From the NCBI GenBank assembly GCA_964630265.1, contig CAZVRW010000011.1:1-64000 (forward strand): 64,000 nt of DNA. The letters are read 5' to 3'. This DNA comes from CAZBWP01 sp964630265 (GTDB lineage Bacteria; Pseudomonadota; Alphaproteobacteria; Rhodospirillales; Defluviicoccaceae). The notes under the pieces were generated by a model. The model made no database searches, was not told where the DNA came from, and saw only the letters and a program-made list of their open reading frames with translations. Below are positions 42,349-50,056 of this stretch, one piece after another. The translations under genes and the position numbers were made by a program. Within the stretch, counting starts at the first letter, position 1, and the number at the start of each line of letters is the position of its first letter.

Positions 42349-43599
42349 GTGAAGATTCTCTTCGTTCATCAGAATTTTCCGGGCCAATACAAGCACCTGG
42401 CGCCGGCGCTGGCGGCGGACCGCGGCAACACCGTGGTCGCTCTGGGCGAGAAGAAGAATCTCGGGCGCCTGCGTCATCCGCGGGTTCTCGAAGCCGGCTA
42501 CGAGACGCCGCGCGGCGCGTCGCCCGAGACCCACCACTATCTCCACAACCTGGAGAACGGCATTCGCCGCGGCCAACTCGTGGTGCGTGCCTCGCTGGCG
42601 CTGCGCAAGCGCGGTTTCGTGCCGGATCTGGTGTGCTGCAACGTCGGCTGGGGGGAGGGCTTGTTCCTGAAGGACGCCTGGCCCGAGGCGCGGCTGCTGT
42701 TCTTCTTCGAGTTCTTCTATGGCGCACGCGGCCGCGACGTGAATTTCGACCCCGAATTCCAGAGCGGCTTCGACGACCAGTTGCGGCTGCGCGTCAAGAA
42801 CTCGGTGCATCTGCTGAGCCTCGACGCCGCCGACTGGTGCGTCACCCCGACCCGCTGGCAGCACTCGACCTTTCCGCCGGAGCATCAGGCGCGGATGAGC
42901 GTCATCCACGACGGCATCGACACCGCACAGTGCCGGCCGGATCCGGCGGCGACGCTCACCCTGACCGACGGCAAAACGTTCACCCGCGACGACGAGGTGA
43001 TCACCTATATCGCCCGCAACCTGGAGCCCTATCGCGGCTTCCACACGATGATGCGCGCCCTGCCGGCAATCCTCGAGCGCCGACCCCGGGCGCACGTGCT
43101 GATCGTCGGCGGCGACGACGTGAGCTACGGCCCGAAGCCAAAGGGCGCCACCTCGTGGCGCGAGCACTACCTCGGCGAGTTCGGCGAGGGCATCGATGCG
43201 GCGCGCGTCCACTGGCTCGGCCGGATCCCCCACGGCCAGTTGATCCGCCTGTACCAGGTGTCGTCGGCGCACATCTATCTGACCTATCCGTTCGTGCTGT
43301 CGTGGTCGATGCTGGAGGCGATGAGCTGCGGCTGCCTGGTGGTCGGCTCGCGGACGTCGCCGGTGGAAGAGGTCATCACCGACGGCCGCAATGGGCTGCT
43401 CGTCGACTTTTTCTCGCCCGCCGAGCTGGCCGAGACCGTCGACCGGGCGTTGTCTGCGCCCGATGCCATGGCCGGGCTGCGCGCCGCCGCGCGGCAGACC
43501 ATCGTCGAGCGCTACGATCTCAGGAGCCTCTGCCTGCCGGCCCACTTGGCGCTGGCGCACACCGTCGCCGCCGGCGAGGCCCCGGCCGGCCGCCGGTGA
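42349..43599 (+). CDS. Glycosyltransferase, family 4 type (GT-B fold)
   Basis: A 416-residue glycosyltransferase. The frame begins VKILFVHQNFPGQYKHLAPAL, so the start is the GTG at 42349 with GAGGG upstream. The N-terminal Rossmann domain is followed by VIHDGIDTAQCRPDP and the donor-binding domain with YIARNLEPYRGFHTMMRALP. The glycine-rich VGGDDVSYG and WLGRIPHGQLIRLYQVSS come next. The retaining-GT acidic motif appears as PFVLSWSMLEAMSCGCLVVGS. Similar proteins act in capsule or lipopolysaccharide synthesis. The sugar donor and acceptor are unknown, and no other polysaccharide gene is nearby. Confidence 0.87.
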   Translation: MKILFVHQNFPGQYKHLAPALAADRGNTVVALGEKKNLGRLRHPRVLEAGYETPRGASPETHHYLHNLENGIRRGQLVVRASLALRKRGFVPDLVCCNVGWGEGLFLKDAWPEARLLFFFEFFYGARGRDVNFDPEFQSGFDDQLRLRVKNSVHLLSLDAADWCVTPTRWQHSTFPPEHQARMSVIHDGIDTAQCRPDPAATLTLTDGKTFTRDDEVITYIARNLEPYRGFHTMMRALPAILERRPRAHVLIVGGDDVSYGPKPKGATSWREHYLGEFGEGIDAARVHWLGRIPHGQLIRLYQVSSAHIYLTYPFVLSWSMLEAMSCGCLVVGSRTSPVEEVITDGRNGLLVDFFSPAELAETVDRALSAPDAMAGLRAAARQTIVERYDLRSLCLPAHLALAHTVAAGEAPAGRR

Positions 43600-43722
43600 C
43601 GGGGCGCGGCCGACGGGACTCGGCACCGCCGCCGTTTCCGGGCATGACATTCGGTGCAAATTTCGGAATGATGGAGGGTGGCTGAAGCCGCAGCGCGCGC
43701 GCTGTTGGAGGGCCGGGTTGCC

Positions 43723-46083
43723 ATGTACACGATCGTTCGCCGCGAAAGCTTTTCCGAAACCACGTTCCTCTGGGAGGTGCAGGCCCCCGACGTCGCCCGC
43801 GCCGCAGCACCCGGCCAGTTCGTCATGCTGCGCCTGCACGATGGCAGCGAGCGCATCCCGCTGACCATCGCCGACTACGATCGCCAGGCCGGCACCATCA
43901 CCATGGTGATCCAGGCGCTGGGCAAGACGACGCGGGAAATGCGCGACCACTATGGCGAGGGCGACGAATTCGCCGATTTCGTCGGCCCGCTCGGCCTGCC
44001 GCAGCACGTGGACCGGCTCGGCCGGGTGGCGCTGGTGGGCGGCGGCCTCGGCGTCGCGCCGGTCTATCCGCAGCTCCGCGCGTTCAAGCAGGCCGGCAAT
44101 CGGACCACCGGCATCATCGGCTTCCGCTCGCGGGACTTGGTGTTCTGGGAGGAGCGGTTCAGCCGCTGGTGCGACGATCTGATGGTCTGCACCGACGACG
44201 GCAGCCACGGCCGGCCGGGCCTGGTCACCGACGCCCTGCAGGCGCTGCTGGAGAGCGAGCCGCAGGACCTGGTGATTGCCATCGGGCCCTTGCCGATGAT
44301 GCATGCCTGCGTCGAGACGACGCGGCCGTTCGGCGTGCGCACCCTGGTCTCGCTCAACGCCATCATGGTCGACGGCACCGGCATGTGCGGCTCGTGCCGC
44401 GTCACCGTCGGCGGCGAGGTGCGCTTCGCCTGCGTCGACGGGCCGGACTTCGACGGCCACCGTGTCGACTTCGACGAACTGATCGCCCGTCAGCGCCGCT
44501 TTCGCCGGCAGGAAGCGCGCGCCAACGAGGACTATGCGCACGTCTGCTCGCTGGAGAGCCAACTCTTCGTCGACGGCAAGCGCAGCTACAAGAAGCTGAC
44601 GGTTGTCGCCCCGCACCAGACGCCGATGCCCGAACGCGACGCGGCGGAGCGGGCCAAGAGCTTCGACGAGGTCAACCTTGGCTACGAGATCGCCGCCGCC
44701 ATCGCCGAGGCCGAACGCTGCATCCAGTGCAAGAAGCCGCTGTGCATCGCCGGCTGTCCGGTGGCCATCGACATTCCGCGGTTCATCCGTCATCTGCTGG
44801 TCCGCGACGTGGACGGGGCGCTCGACGTGATCTACGAGTCCAACCTGTTCCCGTCGATCTGCGGGCGGGTGTGCCCGCAGGAGACGCAGTGCGAGAGCCA
44901 GTGCGTCATCCGCAAGAAGGTGGAGCCGGTGGCGATCGGCCGGCTCGAACGCTTCGTCGGCGATACCGCCCGGCCGCGCCCGGCGACGCCGCCGGCGGTG
45001 GCCACGCTGCTCGGCCGCGTCGCCATCGTCGGCTCCGGCCCGGCCGGCCTGGCGGCGGCGGCCGACCTGGTGCGGTATGGCGCCGCCGTCACCGTCTACG
45101 AGGCCCTGCACGTGGTCGGCGGCGTGCTCCGCTACGGCATCCCGGCGTTCCGGCTGCCGCGCGAGATCATCGCCCGGGAGGTGCAGCGGCTCAGGGACAT
45201 GGGCGTGGTGTTCGAGACCAACAAGGTCATCGGCCGCACCTTCACGGTGCCCGATCTGCTGGGCGAGATGGGCTTCGACGCCGCCTTCATCGGCGCCGGC
45301 GCCGGCGCCCCCGCCTTCCTCGGCATCCCCGGCGAGTTCGCCGGTCAGGTCTACTCGGCCAACGAGTTCCTGACCCGCGTCAACCTGATGGGCGGCGACC
45401 GGTTTCCCTATGAGGACACGCCGGTGGCGATCGGCGACAGCATCGTCGTCATCGGCGCCGGCAACACCGCCATGGATTGCCTGCGCACGGCGAAACGGCT
45501 GGGGGCCAAGACGGTGCGCTGCGTCTATCGGCGCTCGGAGGCGGAGGCGCCGGCGCGCGTCGAGGAATTGCGCCACGCCCGGGAGGAGGGGATCGACTTC
45601 TTCTTCCTGCACGCGCCGGTGGCGATCCACGTCACCGACACCGATGACGTCAGCGGCCTCCGCGTCGAGCGCATGGAGCTCGGCGAGCCCGACGCGCGCG
45701 GCCGCCGTCGGCCCGTCGCCACCGGCCAGACCATGGACCTAGCGTGCGACACGGTGATCTACGCCCTCGGCACCAAGGCCAACCCCATCGTCGCCCGGTC
45801 GAGCCCCGGCCTGGCGCTGAACGACTGGGGCTACGTCATCGCCGACGACCGCACCCAGGCGACCAGCGTGCCCGGCGTCTTCGCCGGCGGCGACATCGTC
45901 ACCGGCGGGGCGACGGTGATCCTGGCCATGGGCGCCGGCCGCCGCGCCGCGCGCGCCATCGGCACCTGGCTCGCCGATCCGGCCCGCGCCTGGCCGCCCA
46001 GCGCCGCGGCCGCCGAGGCGTTCGTCTCGCCGGTCACCGGCATCGCCGCCGCCGCCGTCGCCGCATCCCCGGCGCTCGAGTGA
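43723..46083 (+). CDS. Fused NfnA-NfnB-like NAD(P)H/ferredoxin oxidoreductase
   Basis: A 786-residue flavo-iron-sulfur protein joining two polypeptides that are separate in NfnAB/SudBA enzymes. Residues 1 to about 280 resemble NfnA/PyrK: FAD-binding PLTIADYD, nucleotide-binding VALVGGGLGVAPVYPQL, and a 2Fe-2S site in VDGTGMCGSCRV with Cys222, Cys225 and Cys237. The rest resembles glutamate-synthase small subunit/NfnB: cluster motifs CIQCKKPLCIAGCPV and CGRVCPQETQCESQCV, FAD site VAIVGSGPAGLAAA, NADP site VVIGAGNTAMDCLRTAK, and VFAGGDIVTGGATVI. NfnAB bifurcates electrons between NADPH, NADH and ferredoxin. Bifurcation here is inference. The next gene, 13 bp on, is a rubrerythrin. Confidence 0.85.
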   Translation: MYTIVRRESFSETTFLWEVQAPDVARAAAPGQFVMLRLHDGSERIPLTIADYDRQAGTITMVIQALGKTTREMRDHYGEGDEFADFVGPLGLPQHVDRLGRVALVGGGLGVAPVYPQLRAFKQAGNRTTGIIGFRSRDLVFWEERFSRWCDDLMVCTDDGSHGRPGLVTDALQALLESEPQDLVIAIGPLPMMHACVETTRPFGVRTLVSLNAIMVDGTGMCGSCRVTVGGEVRFACVDGPDFDGHRVDFDELIARQRRFRRQEARANEDYAHVCSLESQLFVDGKRSYKKLTVVAPHQTPMPERDAAERAKSFDEVNLGYEIAAAIAEAERCIQCKKPLCIAGCPVAIDIPRFIRHLLVRDVDGALDVIYESNLFPSICGRVCPQETQCESQCVIRKKVEPVAIGRLERFVGDTARPRPATPPAVATLLGRVAIVGSGPAGLAAAADLVRYGAAVTVYEALHVVGGVLRYGIPAFRLPREIIAREVQRLRDMGVVFETNKVIGRTFTVPDLLGEMGFDAAFIGAGAGAPAFLGIPGEFAGQVYSANEFLTRVNLMGGDRFPYEDTPVAIGDSIVVIGAGNTAMDCLRTAKRLGAKTVRCVYRRSEAEAPARVEELRHAREEGIDFFFLHAPVAIHVTDTDDVSGLRVERMELGEPDARGRRRPVATGQTMDLACDTVIYALGTKANPIVARSSPGLALNDWGYVIADDRTQATSVPGVFAGGDIVTGGATVILAMGAGRRAARAIGTWLADPARAWPPSAAAAEAFVSPVTGIAAAAVAASPALE

Positions 46084-46096
46084 AAGGATCCGCGTC

Positions 46097-46735
46097 ATGC
46101 TCTGCCCGAAATGCCGGCAGCCCCTGGAGGGCGACGAGGTCTACATCTGCTGCGGCGACGATGCGATTCAGTGGCGCTGCGCCGGCTGCGGCAAGGTGAG
46201 CGAGGGCTTCGCCTTTCCCTACGGCCAGTGCCCCTACTGCGGCGGCGACCTTGCCGTGCTGGAGCCGCGGTCGCTGGCGGACGCCGACGCGGCGGCGCTG
46301 GAGGCGATCCGCACGGCCTTCGAGATCGAGCTGGGCGGCCACGCCTTCTACGCCCGCGCCGCCGCGGAGGCGACGGATGCCCAGCTGCGCGATCTGTTCG
46401 GCCGCTTGGCCGAGATGGAAGAGGAGCACATGGCGACGCTGGCGCGGCGCTATCATGTGGCGGTGCCGGCGCCGTCCGCCGAGTTCCGGGTGACGCGCGC
46501 CGCCATCTATGCCGGCGTCGATTACCGGCCGGGCGACCCGGCCAGTTTGTTCCGCGTCGCCATCGCCTGCGAGGAGCGGGCCGCTCGGTTCTTTTCCGAA
46601 CGCTTGGCGGCGACCGATGCGGGGTCCGGCGAATACGAACTCTATCGCGAACTCGCCGCCGAGGAGCGGGAGCACGCCGAGCTGCTGGCCACCGAATACG
46701 ACCGCTGGGCCGGGGGTAAGCCGGGGCTGCTGTGA
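46097..46735 (+). CDS. Reverse-type rubrerythrin (N-terminal rubredoxin-like zinc/iron domain)
   Basis: A 212-residue non-heme di-iron protein, probably a peroxide scavenger. Unlike classical rubrerythrin, the cysteine domain comes first: MLCPKCRQPL, an extra CC pair, then WRCAGCGKVSEGFAFPYGQ and CPYCGG, a rubredoxin-like site. A four-helix ferritin-like domain follows with di-iron ligand motifs FEIELGGHAFYARA, EMEEEHMATL, ACEERAARFF and EEREHAELL. The additional N-terminal Cys pair is not part of a standard rubredoxin. It lies 13 bp after the Nfn-like gene, with GAAAGGA as ribosome site, so that flavoprotein is a plausible electron donor. Confidence 0.85.
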   Translation: MLCPKCRQPLEGDEVYICCGDDAIQWRCAGCGKVSEGFAFPYGQCPYCGGDLAVLEPRSLADADAAALEAIRTAFEIELGGHAFYARAAAEATDAQLRDLFGRLAEMEEEHMATLARRYHVAVPAPSAEFRVTRAAIYAGVDYRPGDPASLFRVAIACEERAARFFSERLAATDAGSGEYELYRELAAEEREHAELLATEYDRWAGGKPGLL

Positions 46736-46747
46736 GCCTGCCCCGGC
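46720..46747. terminator. Hairpin shared by convergent rubrerythrin and FKBP genes
   Basis: GCCGGGGC (46720-46727) pairs with GCCCCGGC (46740-46747) across a 12-nt loop containing the rubrerythrin stop codon. It lies between convergent genes 24 bp apart. No T-run follows, so efficiency is uncertain. Confidence 0.5.
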
Positions 46748-46759
46748 CGTGCGCCCGTG

Positions 46760-47194
46760 TCAGTCGCTGACGAAGCCGACGACCTGCAGATCGAAGGTCA
46801 GCGCCTTGCCCGCCAGCGGATGGTTGGCATCCAGCGTCACCGTGTCGTCGCTGAAATCGACCACCTGGAGGCGCAACTGGTTGCCGCTGGGATCGGCGGC
46901 TTGCAGGATCGTGCCCACCTCCAGGTCGATGGTCGACGGAATGCGGGCGCGCTCGACGGTGTGCACCAACTGGTCGTGATGCGGCCCGTAGGCCTCCTCG
47001 GGGGGCAGCGTCACGCTCTTGCTCTCGCCCTCGGCCATGCCGACGAGCGCGTCCTCGAAGCCGGGGATGACTTGGCCGCCGCCGATGGTCACCACCAGCG
47101 GATCGCGGCTGGCCGAGCTGTCGAATTCGGTGCCGTCGGGCAACGTGCCCGTGTAGTGCACGCGAAGGGTATCGCCGGTGTTTGCCTGCCTCAT
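46760..47194 (-). CDS. FKBP-type peptidyl-prolyl isomerase, SlyD-like
   Basis: A 144-residue cytoplasmic prolyl isomerase. The FKBP part is split by an inserted flap of SlyD type: VHYTGTLPDGTEFDSS and GGGQVIPGFEDALVGMAEGE, then the insert from AYGPHHDQLVHTVERARIP to FSDDTVTLDANHPLAGKAL. The NHPLAGKAL motif is diagnostic. It lacks the His-rich metal-binding tail of E. coli SlyD. AAAGGAG precedes the ATG at 47194. It converges on the rubrerythrin gene. Its 5' region starts with a 15-bp tandem repeat just behind the ribosome site. Confidence 0.93.
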   Translation of the reverse strand: MRQANTGDTLRVHYTGTLPDGTEFDSSASRDPLVVTIGGGQVIPGFEDALVGMAEGESKSVTLPPEEAYGPHHDQLVHTVERARIPSTIDLEVGTILQAADPSGNQLRLQVVDFSDDTVTLDANHPLAGKALTFDLQVVGFVSD

Positions 47195-47206
47195 GGCTCT
47201 GCTCCT

Positions 47207-47267
47207 TTGTTTGTGTATCGGTTGTTTGTGTCTCGGATGTATGTGTCTCGGAAGTCCGGGTCTCTGG
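47207..47267. repeat. 15-bp tandem repeat at the FKBP 5' end
   Basis: Units are TTGTTTGTGTATCGG, TTGTTTGTGTCTCGG, ATGTATGTGTCTCGG and a diverged fourth, AAGTCCGGGTCTCTGG. It begins 13 bp upstream of the FKBP ATG and so would be transcribed in the leader. It is T-rich on the plus strand, unlike the surrounding GC-rich DNA. Confidence 0.85.
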
Positions 47268-47637
47268 TCAAGGGACCGGCCGCCGCGTGTCGCCGGCCCG
47301 CCGATGCCGCAACCGTGCGGCGGAGATGCATAGGGCGCCGGCGTCCGTCGGCGTCGACGCACGTGTTGCCGGCGTCCGCCGGTACGGGCGAGGTTTCTGC
47401 GCCGTCATGAATGCAGTCAGCCGCACATCGATTGCGGAGGGCCCGAGCCCACGCGACATGGTGTCCCTGTTCTTGGCTGGGGCGGTCGGGCGTGGCCGAT
47501 GCAAGGTCGCGGTCTGGACAGAAATGGCGTGTGACCGGCCTGCAAGGGCGCGGGTTCCGCGGCAGCCGGGCTCGCCGCCCGGTGTCATGGGTCCAACGAC
47601 CATCCTCGTAAGGGTAGGGGCGCCACCGGCAATGTCA

Positions 47638-47684
47638 ATGGCGTATCCCGGGTCAATGGCCGATCCCGGGTCAATGGCCGATCG
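47638..47684. repeat. 18-bp tandem repeat upstream of the pirin gene
   Basis: ATGGCGTATCCCGGGTCA (47638-47655), ATGGCCGATCCCGGGTCA (47656-47673) and a partial third unit. Each full unit contains the palindrome CCCGGG. It lies 55-100 bp before the pirin start. Confidence 0.85.
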
Positions 47685-47739
47685 GGCGGCGGTGCGGGCC
47701 GCGCGGCGCGGCGCCGCGGGAGATTGAAGGAGACGGAAG

Positions 47740-48480
47740 ATGATCAAGGTCCGGAAAGCCGCCGACCGCGGCTCGGTCAGTTTCGGTTGGCTGCAATCGC
47801 GGCACACGTTTTCCTTCGGCCAGTATCACGATCCGGCGCATATGGGGTTCGGGGTGCTGCGGGTCATCAACGAGGACCGGGTGGCGCCGGGGGCGGGCTT
47901 CGAAATGCACGGCCACCGGGACATGGAAATCATCTCCTACGTGCTCGACGGCGCGCTCGAGCATCGGGACTCGTTGAGAACGGGATCGGTGATCCGCCCC
48001 GGCGAGGTGCAGCGGATGTCGGCCGGCACCGGCATCCTGCATTCGGAGTTCAACCTCTCCGATCGCGAGCCGGTGCACTTTCTGCAGATCTGGCTGCTGC
48101 CGGAGCGAGAGGGACTGGCGCCCGGCTATGAGCAGCAGGCCTTCACCGATGCCGAGCTGCGCGGGCGCCTGCACCGCATCGGCGGGCGCGACGGCGGCGA
48201 CGGCGGGGTGATCATCCATCAGGACGTGGATCTCTACGCCGGCCGGCTCGACCCGGGGGAGGGCGTGCGCCTCGCCCTGGATGTCGGCCGAACCGCCTGG
48301 GTTCAGGTGGCCCGTGGCGCGGTCGTGGTCAACGGCGAGGGACTCGCGGCCGGCGACGGCGCGGCGATCACCGACGCGGCGGCGATCGTCATCGAGGCCA
48401 CCGCCGGTGAGGGCCGCGACACCGCCGAGGTGCTCGTCTTCGACATGGCCGCAGGCTCCGGTCCCGCCGCGCGGCGCTGA
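47740..48480 (+). CDS. Pirin family protein (YhhW-like bicupin)
   Basis: A 246-residue two-cupin protein. The N-terminal cupin has all expected metal ligands: the two His of EMHGHRDMEIISYVL, and the later His and Glu of TGILHSEFNLS. QRMSAGTG is also conserved. The C-terminal cupin lacks a metal site, as usual. Some members, such as E. coli YhhW, oxidise quercetin in vitro; the physiological role is generally unknown. The start follows GAAGGAG. It is an isolated gene. Confidence 0.9.
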   Translation: MIKVRKAADRGSVSFGWLQSRHTFSFGQYHDPAHMGFGVLRVINEDRVAPGAGFEMHGHRDMEIISYVLDGALEHRDSLRTGSVIRPGEVQRMSAGTGILHSEFNLSDREPVHFLQIWLLPEREGLAPGYEQQAFTDAELRGRLHRIGGRDGGDGGVIIHQDVDLYAGRLDPGEGVRLALDVGRTAWVQVARGAVVVNGEGLAAGDGAAITDAAAIVIEATAGEGRDTAEVLVFDMAAGSGPAARR

Positions 48481-48517
48481 GCCGGGACGACGGGAAATGC
48501 GCGGATGATCGATGTAA

Positions 48518-48556
48518 ATTCCATGGAATGGAAAATCGACGGAAAATCCATGGAAT
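48518..48556. promoter_or_regulatory. Paired CCATGG palindromes upstream of parA-like gene
   Basis: ATTCCATGGAAT (48518-48529) is a perfect 12-bp palindrome, and ATCCATGGAAT (48546-48556) repeats it with one base missing, 28 bp on. GGAAAATC is directly repeated between them. The block lies in an AT-rich 200-bp gap, 124 bp before the ParA start. It could be an operator for the ribbon-helix-helix partner or another regulator. Confidence 0.45.
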
Positions 48557-48679
48557 GTCCGATGTCTTGGCGGGATTGTCTCCGTAAAGACAAATATTGC
48601 TTAAATCGGCGATTCGTGTCACCAAATACTGCAAGCGTCGAAGCGCGCATCATTCCTCACACATTCGCCGGAGTAGCCA

Positions 48680-49480
48680 ATGCTTGCTTGTGAGACTGCC
48701 GCCCCGCAGACGAAGACTGCGGCCGGCGTATTCGTGCCGGCGCCGCCGCATGCCGAGCGGACGCGCGTCATCGTCGTTTCATCGCAGAAGGGTGGGTCGG
48801 GCAAGACCACGTTGTGCGGGCAGCTTGCCGTGCAGGCGGAGTTGGCCGGCGCCGGGCCCGTGGCGATCGTCGACACCGACCCGCAGGGCAGTCTCGCCGC
48901 CTGGTGGAACGCCCGCGAATCGGAGACACCGGCGTTCATGAAGACGTCCATCGAGTATCTCGAGGACAGCCTGGACCTGCTGACGCGCAGCGGCGTCCGC
49001 TTCGTCTTCGTCGACACGCCGCCGGCGGTGACCAAGATGATCGAGGAGATCGTCGGCTATGCCGATCTGGTGCTGGTGCCGACACGGCCGTCGCCGCACG
49101 ATCTGCGGGCCGTGGGCACGACCATCGACATCGTTGCCGCCCAGCGCAAGCCGATCGTGTTCGCCATCAATGACGCGACGCCGCGGGCACGCATCACCTC
49201 CGACGCGGCGATCGCGCTGTCGCAACACGGCACCGTCGCACCGGTGACGATCCACCACCGGGTCGACTTCGCGACGAGCATGATCGACGGCCGGACGGTG
49301 ATGGAAACCAACCCGACGTCTCGCTCCGCCAACGAGATCGCCGATCTCTGGAGCTATCTCGAGGGGCGCCTCAATACCGAACACCCGCGCGCGACGACCA
49401 CCGCGGGACTGCTGGGCCAATCGCGGACCGCCGGCTTCGGCAAGCGGCAGCCGGGTGGCGCGGCGGCATGCGAGGGCTGA
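48680..49480 (+). CDS. ParA-family ATPase
   Basis: A 266-residue Walker ATPase. VIVVSSQKGGSGKTTLCGQLA holds the deviant Walker A (KGGSGKTT, residues 37-44; quoted region begins VIVVSSQ). VAIVDTDPQGSLAAWW supplies Walker A', and FVFVDTPPAV gives Walker B. It lacks an N-terminal helix-turn-helix, so it resembles small ParF/VirC1-type proteins rather than chromosomal ParA. The C-terminal 30 residues look disordered. A likely partner with a ribbon-helix-helix end follows after 5 bp. The pair lies beside a Tad pilus locus, so it may position something other than DNA. Confidence 0.87.
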   Translation: MLACETAAPQTKTAAGVFVPAPPHAERTRVIVVSSQKGGSGKTTLCGQLAVQAELAGAGPVAIVDTDPQGSLAAWWNARESETPAFMKTSIEYLEDSLDLLTRSGVRFVFVDTPPAVTKMIEEIVGYADLVLVPTRPSPHDLRAVGTTIDIVAAQRKPIVFAINDATPRARITSDAAIALSQHGTVAPVTIHHRVDFATSMIDGRTVMETNPTSRSANEIADLWSYLEGRLNTEHPRATTTAGLLGQSRTAGFGKRQPGGAAACEG

Positions 49481-49485
49481 AGACA

Positions 49486-50010
49486 ATGCTGATGGCAAGA
49501 TATAACGGCTCGCCCGATGTGACGTTTGCCCGCAAGGGTGAAGCCCGGCCGACGGGCACGGCCGGCGCCCCGATCCCGTTTCCGGTGCGTCCGCAGCCGA
49601 TCGGCGGCGGCCATGACCGCGGCAGCCACGCCGAGGCCACGGCGGACGAACCGCAGTGGCGCGTGCCGCTGGGGATGCTGATTCAGCGGTCATCGGCGAC
49701 ACCGATCCAGGCGTCGCCGCCGGCGGCGACGTCGACGGCGCCCGCGCACAGCGTCGTCCGCCTCAACGACGACGACCGGGCCGCCCCGGCGACCACCGTG
49801 GATCTGCAGGTGCTGAGCCGGCCGAGCACGCCCGGCGGCAAGCGGGGCACGCCTGCACACGCCACCGTGCCGCGCCGTCAAATGACGTTTCGCCTGCGGT
49901 TCGAGGATTACCGGGCGCTCGCCGAACTCCGCAGTGCCACGGCCACCACGTTCCAGGCGTTACTGGAACGGGCCGCACTGGCACTGCTGCACCGCCCCGT
50001 TGGCGATTGA
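49486..50010 (+). CDS. Putative ParA partner with C-terminal ribbon-helix-helix motif
   Basis: A 174-residue protein I do not recognise as a whole. Residues 1 to about 125 are low in hydrophobic content, rich in Pro/Ala/Arg/Thr, and probably unstructured. Residues 131-168 (RQMTFRLRFEDYRALAELRS followed by a second helix ending ERAALALL) look like a ribbon-helix-helix DNA-binding fold: a short strand, then two helices. ParG- and VirC2-like partners of small ParA proteins share this layout. I chose ATG 49486, which has GAGGG nine bases upstream; ATG 49468 would overlap parA. Confidence 0.65.
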   Translation: MLMARYNGSPDVTFARKGEARPTGTAGAPIPFPVRPQPIGGGHDRGSHAEATADEPQWRVPLGMLIQRSSATPIQASPPAATSTAPAHSVVRLNDDDRAAPATTVDLQVLSRPSTPGGKRGTPAHATVPRRQMTFRLRFEDYRALAELRSATATTFQALLERAALALLHRPVGD

Positions 50011-50056
50011 GCCGCCAAACCATGGGCCGTCCAGGGGGCGCCGGCCGCGTCTTCGG

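Larger units (their letters stand above)
47195..47739. other. 545-bp divergent region between FKBP and pirin genes, with two tandem repeats
   Basis: No credible gene; the open frames here are either repeat-driven or low-quality. It carries a 15-bp repeat next to the FKBP start and an 18-bp repeat next to the pirin start. The middle 350 bp show nothing I recognise. GAAGGAGACGGAAG before 47740 is the pirin ribosome site. Confidence 0.7.

Noticed and set aside
42211..45630. A 1139-codon open frame on the minus strand across the glycosyltransferase and Nfn-like genes
   Set aside because: It is antisense to two clearly conserved genes and its translation is rich in Arg/His/Gln/Asp without any family motif, as expected for high-GC shadow frames.
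47182..47727. A plus-strand frame of 181 codons between FKBP and pirin
   Set aside because: Its N-terminal 'VCVSDVCVSEVRVS' character comes from the 15-bp tandem repeat and the rest is compositionally random; no ribosome site.
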